Of a stretch of 20,129 nt of DNA, positions 12,932-20,129 are shown piece after piece (position 1 is the first letter of the stretch; each line of letters starts with the position of its first letter). A model generated the notes under the pieces. The model worked only from the letters and a program-made list of their open reading frames with translations. It was not told the origin of the DNA and searched no databases. Position numbers and translations under genes: made by a program. Source of the DNA: Curvibacter sp. (GTDB lineage: Bacteria > Pseudomonadota > Gammaproteobacteria > Burkholderiales > Burkholderiaceae_C); NCBI GenBank assembly GCA_003500955.1, contig DNQP01000220.1:1-20129 (forward strand). The letters are read 5' to 3'.

Positions 12932-14089
12932 ATGCCCGTCATCACCAACATCGAAGACCTGCGCGTCCTGGCGCAAAAGCGCGTGCCGCGCATGTTCTAC
13001 GACTACGCCGACAGCGGCTCGTGGACCGAGACCACCTACCGCGCCAACAGCAGCGACTTTCAGAAGATCCGGCTGCGCCAGCGCGTGGCGGTGAACATGG
13101 AAGGGCGCACGACGCGCAGCACCATGATCGGCCAGGACGTGGCCATGCCCGTGGCGATTGCGCCCGTGGGCCTGACGGGCATGCAGCATGCCGACGGCGA
13201 GATCCTGGCGGCGCGTGCGGCCAAGCGCTTCGGCATTCCCTTCACGCTCTCGACCATGAGCATCTGCTCGATCGAGGACGTGAGCAAGGGCACGGACGGC
13301 CATCCCTTCTGGTTCCAGCTCTACATGATGAAGGACCGCGCCTTCATGGAGCGCCTGATCGAGCGCGCCAAGGCCGCGCGCTGCTCGGCCCTGGTGGTCA
13401 CGCTGGACCTGCAGATCCTGGGCCAGCGCCACAAGGACCTGAAGAACGGCCTGTCGGCACCACCCAAACTGACCCTCCCCAATATTCTCAACATCGCCAC
13501 CAAGCCGCGCTGGGCGCTGGGCATGCTGGGCGCGACGCGGCGCGAGTTCGGCAACATCGTGGGCCATGTGCAGGGCGTGGAGAACATGAGCTCGCTCTCG
13601 GCCTGGACCGCACAGCAGTTCGACCCGGCGCTGAACTGGGCCGACATCGAATGGGTGAAGCAGCGCTGGGGTGGCAAGCTCATCCTCAAGGGCATCCAGG
13701 ACGTGGAAGACGCGCGGCTGGCGGTGGACACGGGGGCGGATGCCATCGTGGTCTCCAACCACGGCGGGCGTCAGCTCGACGGCGCGCAGAGCAGCATCGA
13801 GGCGCTGCCGGCCATCGTGCAGGCCGTGGGTAACCGCATCGAGGTGCACATGGACGGCGGCATCCGCTCGGGGCAGGACGTGCTCAAGGCCCGCGCCCTG
13901 GGCGCGCGCGCGGTCTACATCGGCCGCGCCATGGCCTATGGCTTGGGCGCCATGGGCGAGGCGGGCGTCACCAAGGCGCTGGAGATCATCCACAAAGAGT
14001 TGGACATCACCATGGCCTTCTGCGGGCACACCGACATCAACACGGTGGACCGCAACATCCTGCTGCCTGGCACCTACCCGACGGCCTGA
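12932..14089 (+). CDS. lldD: FMN-dependent alpha-hydroxy-acid dehydrogenase, L-lactate dehydrogenase type
   Basis: Oxidises a 2-hydroxy acid, most likely L-lactate to pyruvate, passing electrons from FMN to the respiratory chain; 385 aa. Family residues: Y23 and Y25 in MFYDYADSGS, the FMN stretch PVAIAPVGLTGMQHADGE (73-90), Y131 in QLYMMKD, R166 in GQRHKDL, K253 in LILKGI, the catalytic H277 and R280 in SNHGGRQLDG, and DGGIRSG (308-314) with IGRAMAYG for the phosphate. The ATG at 12932 has GGAG 8 nt upstream inside an inverted repeat. Mandelate or glycolate dehydrogenase are alternatives within the same family. The 3' end overlaps the convergent gene by 16 bp. No lactate permease or regulator gene lies beside it. 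Confidence 0.88.
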   Translation: MPVITNIEDLRVLAQKRVPRMFYDYADSGSWTETTYRANSSDFQKIRLRQRVAVNMEGRTTRSTMIGQDVAMPVAIAPVGLTGMQHADGEILAARAAKRFGIPFTLSTMSICSIEDVSKGTDGHPFWFQLYMMKDRAFMERLIERAKAARCSALVVTLDLQILGQRHKDLKNGLSAPPKLTLPNILNIATKPRWALGMLGATRREFGNIVGHVQGVENMSSLSAWTAQQFDPALNWADIEWVKQRWGGKLILKGIQDVEDARLAVDTGADAIVVSNHGGRQLDGAQSSIEALPAIVQAVGNRIEVHMDGGIRSGQDVLKARALGARAVYIGRAMAYGLGAMGEAGVTKALEIIHKELDITMAFCGHTDINTVDRNILLPGTYPTA

Positions 14090-14670
14090 GTCGCCAGCAC
14101 CTCGAGGTGGTACAGCCCCCAGGGGCACTGGGCATAACGCTCGGCCAGGGGGCGGGCCATCACATCGGGGTGGCGGTCAGCGTCGAACACGGCCCACAGC
14201 GGGCCCAGGCCGCCCAGCGGCATGGGCCGCCCGTCCAGATGGGTGGCGACGATGAAGCGGTAGCGCCGTACCTGGGCCAGCGTGAGGCTGACGGTGTAGC
14301 CGTCGATGGCGCGCAGGGCCAGCTTGAGGGTGTTGTCCAGGCGCGCGCCCGTGGCCTCGATCACCTGGCCCAGCAGCGGGCCGCGCAGGGTGTGCACCTT
14401 GGCGTCGTATTCCAGCGTGGGGCGGATGCTCACCGCCGGCAGGGACGTGAGGGCACTGTAGTCGAAGGTGTGGGCGCGGTCGAAACGGAGCTGCTGCTTG
14501 GCCATCATCTGGTCCAGCGCCGGGTCCAGCGGGCCACGGTTGCCGCGCCCGATGGCGCCGGTGACCGTGAGCAGGGCCGGGCCGCTCTGGCCGCAGGAAG
14601 CCAGCGCAGGGGCGCTGGTCGTGGCCAGGGCCGCGGTGCTGGCGGCGGCCAGGAATTGACGTTTGTGCAT
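14074..14670 (-). CDS. Secreted molybdopterin-oxidoreductase-like protein, probably without cofactor
   Basis: A 198-aa exported protein that resembles a single sulfite-oxidase-type molybdopterin domain. Residues 1-25 are a signal peptide (MHKRQFLAAASTAALATTSA), possibly Tat-like with KR. The domain shows LLTVTGAIGR, the stretch LRGPLLGQVIEATGA, AIDGYTVSLTLAQVRRYRFI and RPMPLGGLGPLWAVF. The only mature cysteines are C26 and C182; none lies in the segment around 83-95 where the molybdenum-binding cysteine is expected, so it probably does not bind the cofactor as the enzymes do. The ATG at 14670 is preferred to an in-frame start at 14715 because it opens the signal peptide. Divergent from dinB, convergent with lldD. 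Function unknown. Confidence 0.72.
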   Translation of the reverse strand: MHKRQFLAAASTAALATTSAPALASCGQSGPALLTVTGAIGRGNRGPLDPALDQMMAKQQLRFDRAHTFDYSALTSLPAVSIRPTLEYDAKVHTLRGPLLGQVIEATGARLDNTLKLALRAIDGYTVSLTLAQVRRYRFIVATHLDGRPMPLGGLGPLWAVFDADRHPDVMARPLAERYAQCPWGLYHLEVLATQAVG

Positions 14671-14729
14671 GGGGTCTCCGCAAGCGCTGTGAGGTCTGTT
14701 GCCGGCATTCTGCACGCTATGCTTGCCGG

Positions 14730-15953
14730 GTGAAGTCCCCGAGGCCCGTTTCCGATCTGCCGCGCCGCATCGCGCACCTGGACATGGACGCGTTCTATGC
14801 CTCGGTGGAGCTGCTGCGCTACCCGCAGCTGCAGGGCCTGCCGGTGGTGATCGGCGGACGGCGTCGGCGCGACGACGATGCGCTGCTGCAGAAATATGCG
14901 GGGCAGCCGCTGGCCGACATCCCCGTGGCCGAATTTCCGCTGCTCAAGGACTATGCGGGCCGCGGCGTCATCACCACCGCGACCTATCCCGCGCGCGCCT
15001 TCGGCGTGGGCTCGGCCATGGGCCTGATGAAGGCGGCCGTCCTGTGCCCGCAGGCCATCCTGCTGCCGGTGGATTTCGACGAGTATCGCAAGTACTCGCG
15101 CCGCTTCAAGGAGGTGATCACCGAGATCGCCCCCGTGATGGAGGACCGCGGCGTGGACGAGGTCTACATCGATTTCACGCAGGTGCCGGGCGGCCAGCGC
15201 GAGGGGGGACGCGTGCTGGCACGGCTGATCCAGAAAAGCATCCTGGACGCCACCGGCCTGACCTGCTCGATCGGTGTGGCGCCCAACAAGCTGCTGGCCA
15301 AGATGGCCAGCGAATTCCACAAGCCCAAGGGCATCTCCATCGTGCAGCCCGAAGACCTGCAGACGCTGATCTGGCCCTTGCCCTGCCGCAAGATCAACGG
15401 CGTGGGCCCCAAGACCGACGAGAAGCTTCAGGCCCAGGGCATCCACACCATCGGTGAGCTCGCCGCGCGTGAGCGCGAGTGGCTGATCGCCCACTTCGGC
15501 AAGAGCTACGGCGCCTGGCTGCACGAGGCTGCCTGGGGCCGCGACGAGCGTCCCGTGGTGACCGAGAGCGAGCCGGTGTCGATCAGCCGCGAGACCACCT
15601 TCGAGCGCGACCTGCACGCCGTGCGCGATAAAGCCGAGCTCGGCGCCATCTTCACCGCCTTGTGCGAGCGCGTGGCCGCCGATCTGCAGCGCAAGGGCTA
15701 CGAAGGCCGCACCATCGGCATCAAGCTGCGCTACGACGATTTCAGGAGCGTGACGCGCGACCAGACGCTGGAGCAGCCGGTGGCCGATGCCAAGGCCATA
15801 CGCCAGGCGGCTGGCGCCTGTCTCAAGCGGGTGGACCTCACGCGCCGCCTGCGCCTGCTCGGGGTGCGCGTGGGCTCGCTGCGCCGCGCGGACAGCGAGG
15901 CACCGCTTGCCGCGCCGGCGCAGGCGGCGGAGCAGACCGGTCGCCTGTTCTGA
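14730..15953 (+). CDS. dinB: DNA polymerase IV (Y-family)
   Basis: An error-prone translesion DNA polymerase, 407 aa. Catalytic acids are D18 in HLDMDAFYAS and D143/E144 in VDEVYIDF. The fingers carry TATYPARAFGVGSAM (83-97); the thumb has INGVGPKTDEKL (helix-hairpin-helix). The C-terminus ends in QTGRLF (402-407), a sliding-clamp binding motif. Compared with remembered E. coli DinB there is an extra stretch of about 30 residues (roughly 46-76) between VVIGG and RGVITT. The GTG at 14730 is the only start before the catalytic motif with a sensible distance; no good ribosome-binding site is seen. No clear LexA box (CTGT-N8-ACAG) precedes it. Upstream is the divergent molybdopterin-like gene. 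Confidence 0.95.
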   Translation: MKSPRPVSDLPRRIAHLDMDAFYASVELLRYPQLQGLPVVIGGRRRRDDDALLQKYAGQPLADIPVAEFPLLKDYAGRGVITTATYPARAFGVGSAMGLMKAAVLCPQAILLPVDFDEYRKYSRRFKEVITEIAPVMEDRGVDEVYIDFTQVPGGQREGGRVLARLIQKSILDATGLTCSIGVAPNKLLAKMASEFHKPKGISIVQPEDLQTLIWPLPCRKINGVGPKTDEKLQAQGIHTIGELAAREREWLIAHFGKSYGAWLHEAAWGRDERPVVTESEPVSISRETTFERDLHAVRDKAELGAIFTALCERVAADLQRKGYEGRTIGIKLRYDDFRSVTRDQTLEQPVADAKAIRQAAGACLKRVDLTRRLRLLGVRVGSLRRADSEAPLAAPAQAAEQTGRLF

Positions 15954-16015
15954 GCAGGATCCACAGGGGACTGCGGTAGAGTGTGCCCACCCTTACTTTG
16001 AACCGGGAGCTGCGT

Positions 16016-16849
16016 ATGCAGTGCTTCACGCTGTCCGTCCAGGACCACATCGCCCATCTGGTGCTCAAGCGGCCCGAGGCCATGAACACCATGCACCCGC
16101 TGTTCTGGCGCGAGCTGGACCAGGTGCTCACGCAGCTGCACACCGGGCAGGAGGCACGCGTGCTGGTCATCAGCAGCACGGGCAAGCATTTCAGCGCCGG
16201 CATGGCGCTGGAGACCTTTAGCGGCGCCATCACGCTGGACGACCGCAGCGCCGAAGGCCGCGCCGCCATCTTCGACCTGCTGACCGATATGCAGGCTACC
16301 TTCAGCAAGCTGGAGAGCCTGCGCATCCCGGTGATTGCCGCCATCCAGGGCGGTTGCATCGGCGGCGCGGTGGACATGGTGTCGGCCTGCTGCCTGCGTT
16401 ATGCGACGGCCGACGCCTTCTTCTGTATCCAGGAAATCAACATCGGCATGGTGGCCGATGTGGGCACCTTGCAGCGCCTGCCCAAGCTCATCCCGCTGGG
16501 CGTGGTCAAGGAGCTGGCCTACACGGGTCGGCGCATGTCGGCCCCGCAGGCCCTGGGCTATGGCCTCGTCAACCAGGTCTTCGACACCCCGGAAGCGCTG
16601 TTGGCCGGCGCGCTGCAGACGGCACAGGAGATCGCCGCCAAGCCGCCCGTGGCCATCTGGGGCACCAAGCAGGCCTTGCACTATGCGCGCGACCATGGGG
16701 TGGACGATGCGCTCAAGCAGATGGGCTGGCTGCAGGGTGCGATCTGGAGCAACAAGCATGTGATGGAATCCGTCACGGCCATGAAGGAGAAGCGCGCGGG
16801 CCAGTTCCCGCCGCTGGCAGCACTGCGTTCCTTCCGTGATCTGGGCTGA
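16016..16849 (+). CDS. Crotonase-family protein, delta3,5-delta2,4-dienoyl-CoA isomerase type
   Basis: A 277-aa acyl-CoA enzyme of the crotonase superfamily, used in beta-oxidation. The oxyanion-hole segments are HFSAGMAL (58-65) and QGGCIGGAVD (111-120). Three acids match the catalytic residues of rat peroxisomal ECH1 (D176, E196, D204) with identical spacing: D120, E140 and D148 in the stretch GGAVDMVSACCLRYATAD ... QEINIGMVADVGTLQRLP. A plain hydratase has two glutamates at other positions, so isomerisation of unsaturated fatty acyl-CoA is the better call. The ATG at 16016 has GGGAG 7 nt upstream and is preferred to GTG 15983. It is followed after 8 nt by a small secreted protein gene on the same strand. 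Confidence 0.88.
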   Translation: MQCFTLSVQDHIAHLVLKRPEAMNTMHPLFWRELDQVLTQLHTGQEARVLVISSTGKHFSAGMALETFSGAITLDDRSAEGRAAIFDLLTDMQATFSKLESLRIPVIAAIQGGCIGGAVDMVSACCLRYATADAFFCIQEINIGMVADVGTLQRLPKLIPLGVVKELAYTGRRMSAPQALGYGLVNQVFDTPEALLAGALQTAQEIAAKPPVAIWGTKQALHYARDHGVDDALKQMGWLQGAIWSNKHVMESVTAMKEKRAGQFPPLAALRSFRDLG

Positions 16850-16857
16850 AGGAGCAG

Positions 16858-17223
16858 ATGGTTGTGCGTTCGATCTTCCTGTCCTGCCTGACCCTGCCCA
16901 TGCTGCTGCTCAGTGGCCTGGCCCATGCCGCCGACAAGGACGACGCGTTGTATGCCGCCTATGCCTGCCAGCAGTACGCCATGGCCACCCTCAAGACCCT
17001 GGGCAAGCCCAAGGTCGACAGCTCGCAGCCAGCCCGGCTTGCCGATCCCAAAGACCCGCGCTGGGCGGGCCAAGCCGAGGTCTGGCAGTCCTCCGGCGCC
17101 TTGCTGGCCCAGGTACGTTTCGGCGCACCCATGGTCCGCTCGGACTACCGCTGCACGGTGCAGAAGCAGTCGGGTACGGGCTGGAAGTTGCTGGAGCTGC
17201 AGTGGCCGAATGGCCAGCCCTGA
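16858..17223 (+). CDS. Small secreted protein, unknown
   Basis: A 121-aa exported protein, not recognised. Residues 1-24 are a signal peptide (LSCLTLPMLLLSGLAHA), cleaved at AHA|AD. The mature part contains two cysteines, C37 (YACQQY) and C99 (YRCTVQ), well placed for one disulfide, and reads as a small alpha/beta domain: an N-terminal helix (DALYAAYACQQYAMATLKTL) followed by strands EVWQSSGALLAQVRFG, RSDYRCTVQ and WKLLELQWP. AAGGAG overlapping the stop of the crotonase gene serves as its ribosome-binding site, so it is translated from the same transcript. Convergent with queF, 6 bp from its stop. No function can be assigned. Confidence 0.8.
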   Translation: MVVRSIFLSCLTLPMLLLSGLAHAADKDDALYAAYACQQYAMATLKTLGKPKVDSSQPARLADPKDPRWAGQAEVWQSSGALLAQVRFGAPMVRSDYRCTVQKQSGTGWKLLELQWPNGQP

Positions 17224-17229
17224 GTCACC

Positions 17230-18075
17230 TCACTGCCGCGCCGTGCGGATGTTGGGCGGCAGGGCCTGCGGGTGGCTGGTGCGCCAGGGGTTGATGTCCA
17301 GCCCGCCGCGGCGCGTGTAGCGCGCGTAGACCGTGAGCTTGGCGGGCTTGCAGCGGCGCCAGAGGTCCATGTAGATGCGCTCGACGCACTGCTCGTGGAA
17401 CTCATTGTGGTTACGAAAGCTCACGAGGTAGCGCAGCAGACCGGCCTGGTCGATCTGCGGGCCGCTGTAGGCGATCTGCACGCTGCCCCAGTCGGGCTGG
17501 CCGGTCACCAGGCAGTTGCTCTTGAGCAGCTGGCTGGTCAGCACCTCGTCCACGGGTTTCTCGTCGACGGCGGCCGTGAGCAGCTCGGGCGCGGGTGTGT
17601 AGTGCGTGCACTCCACGTCCAGCCGGTCGATGTTGAGGCCGTCCATCTCTTGCAGGGGCTCCTGGTCGAAGAGCTCGGGGGCCAGCAGGCGCACACCGAC
17701 CGAGCCCGTCTTGCCCGAGCCGCGCCAGGCGGCTTCGCCCAGGTCGGTGCGCAGGCGGGCCTGCACCTCGGCGGCGTCGGCGAACTTCGTGTTGTTGTAG
17801 CTGTTGAGGTAGAGCTTGAAGGACTTGCTCTCGATGATGTTGGGCGTCTCGCAGGGCACGGTGATGTGCGCGATGGCCACGTGGGGCTTGCCGCGCGGGT
17901 TGAGCCAGCTCAGCTCATAGGCCGTCCACAGGTCCGCGCCCAGGAAGGGCAGGGTGGACGGCACGCCGATCTCTTCGCGTTTGGCCAGACGCGGGATGGG
18001 GTAGAGCAGCGAGGCGTCGTACTGGTCCTTGTAAGGCGTGGCCTTGCCCAGCAGGGAGTCTTCTGGTTGGCTCAT
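17230..18075 (-). CDS. queF: NADPH-dependent 7-cyano-7-deazaguanine reductase
   Basis: Reduces preQ0 to preQ1 with NADPH in the synthesis of queuosine, a modified base at position 34 of certain tRNAs; 281 aa, the long bimodular form. The NADPH-binding signature is [11 protein letters not shown] (82-92). The catalytic cysteine is C188 in [14 protein letters not shown], with D195. [15 protein letters not shown] supplies the substrate-binding Glu and His. The ATG at 18075 has AAGG upstream and overlaps the yaaA stop by 4 bp (ATGA), so the two are translationally coupled; an in-frame extension to 18279 lies inside yaaA and is rejected. No other queuosine gene is in the window. Confidence 0.97.
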   Translation of the reverse strand: MSQPEDSLLGKATPYKDQYDASLLYPIPRLAKREEIGVPSTLPFLGADLWTAYELSWLNPRGKPHVAIAHITVPCETPNIIESKSFKLYLNSYNNTKFADAAEVQARLRTDLGEAAWRGSGKTGSVGVRLLAPELFDQEPLQEMDGLNIDRLDVECTHYTPAPELLTAAVDEKPVDEVLTSQLLKSNCLVTGQPDWGSVQIAYSGPQIDQAGLLRYLVSFRNHNEFHEQCVERIYMDLWRRCKPAKLTVYARYTRRGGLDINPWRTSHPQALPPNIRTARQ

Positions 18076-18848
18076 GCAGCGACCTTGCGACGAAAGACCA
18101 GACGGTCGGGCTCGGACGCTTTGACGTCGTAGGCGTAGCCGTCGAAATTGAATTTTTCCAGCTGCTTGGGTGTCGTGAGGCGTTTGCCGATGGCGTAGCG
18201 CGCCATCAGGCCGCGCGCGCGCTTGGCGAAGAAGCTGATGACCTTGTACTGCCCGCCCTTGAAGTCCTCGAACACGCATTCGATCACGCGGGCCTTGAGG
18301 GTCTTGGTGTCCACGGCCTTGAAGTATTCCTGCGAGGCCAGGTTCACGACCACCGGGGTCTTGTCGGCTTGCAGGCGCTCGTTGAGGTAGTCGGCGATCT
18401 GCGTGCCCCAGAACTTGTAGAGGTTCTGCCCCTTGGGGTTTTTCAGGGTCGTGCCCATCTCCAGGCGGTAAGGTTGCATCCAGTCCAGCGGGCGCAGCAC
18501 ACCGTAGAGACCGCTGAGGATGCAGACATGGTCCTGGGCCCAGGCCAGGTCCTCGGCTTCGAGGCTCTTGGCGTCGAGGCCGTCGTAGACATCGCCGTTG
18601 AAGGCCAGCACGGCCTGCTTCGAATTCTTGGCCGTGAACTTCGGACGCCAGGCCTGGTAGCGCGCGACGTTCAGGCCGGCGAGCGCGTCGCTCAGGTCCA
18701 TGAGCTCGGCAATCTGCGGGGGGGTGTAGGCGCGCAGGAGTTCGATGAGCTCGGCGGATTGTTGCGTGAACAGCGGCTGGGTGTGGGGCAGGTCACCGAC
18801 CGGCGTGTCATAGTCCAGTGATTTGGCGGGCGAGAGCAGAAACAGCAT
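18072..18848 (-). CDS. yaaA: Peroxide stress protein YaaA
   Basis: A 258-aa cytosolic protein of the YaaA/DUF328 family. In E. coli, yaaA is induced by OxyR and limits free iron and DNA damage under peroxide stress. Family stretches are the N-terminal [49 protein letters not shown] and [16 protein letters not shown]. Full length, no defects. Its start codon overlaps the start codon of the divergent truC by 2 bp, and its stop overlaps the queF start by 4 bp. With no intergenic room its promoter must lie inside truC. Regulation by an OxyR-like protein is not visible. Confidence 0.96.
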   Translation of the reverse strand: MLFLLSPAKSLDYDTPVGDLPHTQPLFTQQSAELIELLRAYTPPQIAELMDLSDALAGLNVARYQAWRPKFTAKNSKQAVLAFNGDVYDGLDAKSLEAEDLAWAQDHVCILSGLYGVLRPLDWMQPYRLEMGTTLKNPKGQNLYKFWGTQIADYLNERLQADKTPVVVNLASQEYFKAVDTKTLKARVIECVFEDFKGGQYKVISFFAKRARGLMARYAIGKRLTTPKQLEKFNFDGYAYDVKASEPDRLVFRRKVAA

Positions 18849-19581
18849 GTTGCGTATTCTCCATCAGGACGAGCAGATCGTGGCCGTGGACAAGCCGCCG
18901 GGCCTGCTGGTGCACCGCACGGGCCTGGACGCCGGTGAGACACAGTTCGCCCTGCAACTGCTGCGCGACCAGCTGGGCCGCCCGGTCTGGCCCGCGCATC
19001 GCCTGGACAAGGGAACGAGCGGCGTGTTGCTGTTCGCGCTGGACGCGGACACGGCCCGGGCGCTCGGCCAGGCCTTCGAGGCGCCGGAGCAGGTGCACAA
19101 GACCTACCGGTCCGTCGTGCGGGGCTGGCCTGCTGCCGAGGGTCTGGTGGACCACCCGCTCAAGCGCCTGGAAGACGATGCCCGGGCCGGCCGCACCGAG
19201 GTGCAGGAGGCGCAGACGCGCTACCGCACGCTGGCGCGCTACGAGCTGCCGCTGCCCTACGGGAGATTTCCGACAACCCGCTGCGCGCTCGTCGAACTGC
19301 AGCCTCTGACCGGCCGGCGGCACCAGCTGCGCCGCCACATGAAGCACATCGCCCACCCCATCCTCGGCGACGCCACGCATGGCAAGGGGCCCCTGAACCG
19401 TGCGGTGGCCGAGCTGCTGGGCGTGCAACGCCTGTGGTTGCATGCGCTGCGTCTGGAACTGACGCACCCGGTCAGCGGCACGGCGCTGCGGATCGAGGCG
19501 CCTTGTGATCAGGCCTGGGAGGACTGGGGAGAGTCGTCCAAGGCGCGCAGCGCGGTGACGGCTTCGGTCTCGGTGCGGTAA
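18847..19581 (+). CDS. truC: tRNA pseudouridine(65) synthase
   Basis: A pseudouridine synthase of the RluA family, 244 aa. It matches remembered E. coli TruC along its length: [20 protein letters not shown] at the N-terminus, the catalytic motif HRLDKGTSGVLLFA with D54, GRFPTTRCALVELQPLTG, RRHQLRRHMKHIAHPILGD and QRLWLHALRLELTHPVSG. TruC makes pseudouridine at position 65 of some tRNAs. The ATG at 18847 is chosen because TruC starts at this point (MLxILxQDE); a TTG at 18823 would add 8 residues. It shares two bases with the divergent yaaA start codon and its last 73 bp overlap the convergent SulP gene. No S4 domain, as in TruC. Confidence 0.93.
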   Translation: MLRILHQDEQIVAVDKPPGLLVHRTGLDAGETQFALQLLRDQLGRPVWPAHRLDKGTSGVLLFALDADTARALGQAFEAPEQVHKTYRSVVRGWPAAEGLVDHPLKRLEDDARAGRTEVQEAQTRYRTLARYELPLPYGRFPTTRCALVELQPLTGRRHQLRRHMKHIAHPILGDATHGKGPLNRAVAELLGVQRLWLHALRLELTHPVSGTALRIEAPCDQAWEDWGESSKARSAVTASVSVR

Positions 19582-20129
19582 AGCCGGTGGCCCGGGTCGG
19601 CCAGCTGCCAGCCAGCCTGCAGCAGGGTCTTTTCCACCGGCAGCTTCATGCCGCTGATGTGCAGCAGCACGCCGTGTTCGTGCAGCTGCTTGCTGAGCTT
19701 GAGGAAGGCGTCGACGCCCGTGCTGTCGATATGGTTGATGGGCTGGGCAAACAGGCAGACGTGGCGCGTGTCCGGGTGCAGGGCCAGGTACTCGACCACA
19801 TTGCGCTCGAACTCGGCTGCGGCCGCGAAGTCCAGCGCGGCGTCCATGCGCAGCGCATAGGTGTCGGGTGCCAGCGGGGGCAGCTTCCACAGGTGGCGGT
19901 CGCGCAGGCTGCCGTCCGGGTGCAGGCCCACTTCGATGATGCGCGGGTGCAGGCGCTGGTAGAGAAAGTAGCTCAGCGACATCAGCACGCCCGCCAGCAC
20001 GCCCCAGTGCAGCTGGGGCGAGACGGCCAGGGTGATGCCGAAGGTGAGGCCCGCGATGACGGCCTCCACGCGCGCGATGCGCCACAGGCGTGCGAATTCG
20101 CGCGGCTTGAGCAGGCCCAGCACGGCCGC
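19509..20129 (-). CDS. SulP-family anion transporter, C-terminal part with STAS domain (5' end beyond window)
   Basis: The last 206 residues of a SulP (SLC26-like) transporter of the inner membrane that moves sulfate, bicarbonate or another anion. The frame is open to the right edge, so the start and most membrane helices lie outside. Visible are the final helices (RVEAVIAGLTFGITLAVSPQ and GVLAGVLMSLSYFLYQRLHP), then the SulP linker (RIIEVGLHPDGSLRD) and a cytosolic STAS domain of about 110 residues: YALRMDAALDFAAAAEFERN, HVCLFAQPINHIDSTGVDAF and LLHISGMKLPVEKTL. The DSTG-like HIDSTG loop is well kept. The last 73 bp overlap the end of truC on the other strand. Substrate is unknown. Confidence 0.9.
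   Translation of the reverse strand, partial: AAVLGLLKPREFARLWRIARVEAVIAGLTFGITLAVSPQLHWGVLAGVLMSLSYFLYQRLHPRIIEVGLHPDGSLRDRHLWKLPPLAPDTYALRMDAALDFAAAAEFERNVVEYLALHPDTRHVCLFAQPINHIDSTGVDAFLKLSKQLHEHGVLLHISGMKLPVEKTLLQAGWQLADPGHRLYRTETEAVTALRALDDSPQSSQA

Noticed and set aside
14671..14729. LexA box before dinB
   Set aside because: CTGT occurs at about 14696 but no ACAG follows at the 8-nt spacing; SOS control cannot be supported from the sequence.

Overview
The window looks like chromosome of a betaproteobacterium of the order Burkholderiales, probably Comamonadaceae or a close relative. Pointers are the high-GC codon use, the argH / algZ-algR neighbourhood, a DinB with a long N-terminal insertion, a bimodular QueF and the DUF3455 / ferritin-like pair. 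This is inferred from protein families only; no rRNA or tRNA gene is visible. The base composition is uniformly GC-rich except for a clearly AT-richer island at about 9,100-10,620.

Layout. (1) 1-3,162: an AlgZ/AlgR-type two-component pair (minus strand; the regulator runs off the left edge), divergent from argH. (2) 3,182-8,789: a block of exported proteins around an ECF sigma factor and its RskA-type anti-sigma factor. It holds a Tat-exported ferritin-like protein with a DUF3455 lipoprotein (minus strand), sigma/anti-sigma, then a DUF3034 outer-membrane protein, a periplasmic truncated haemoglobin and an amicyanin-like cupredoxin protein, followed by a hemerythrin. Three transcription units here are preceded by the same element, TGAATCC-16 nt-CGTA, each correctly oriented and spaced, so the sigma factor very probably controls itself and both flanking operons. 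(3) 8,790-10,700: a non-coding stretch with nested inverted repeats, then an integron-type array of three gene cassettes with three attC sites, an attI-like junction and a 14-codon leader ORF that resembles ORF-11 of class 1 integrons. No integrase gene is present in the window. (4) 10,782-11,679: a DUF6429 gene and an RHH/ParE toxin-antitoxin pair. (5) 11,731-20,129: ordinary chromosome: a phosphofructokinase, an FMN-dependent alpha-hydroxy-acid (lactate) dehydrogenase, a molybdopterin-oxidoreductase-like secreted protein, dinB, a dienoyl-CoA isomerase-type crotonase, a small secreted protein, queF-yaaA, truC, and the C-terminal part of a SulP transporter.

The most interesting system is the ECF regulon. 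One membrane-gated sigma factor appears to control exported ferritin-like, haem and copper-type proteins, with a hemerythrin next door. That suggests a cell-envelope response to oxygen, nitric oxide, peroxide or metal stress; the signal itself cannot be read from sequence. The second is the small integrase-less cassette array, whose cassette boundaries can be proven internally because each cassette's start matches the complement of its own attC.
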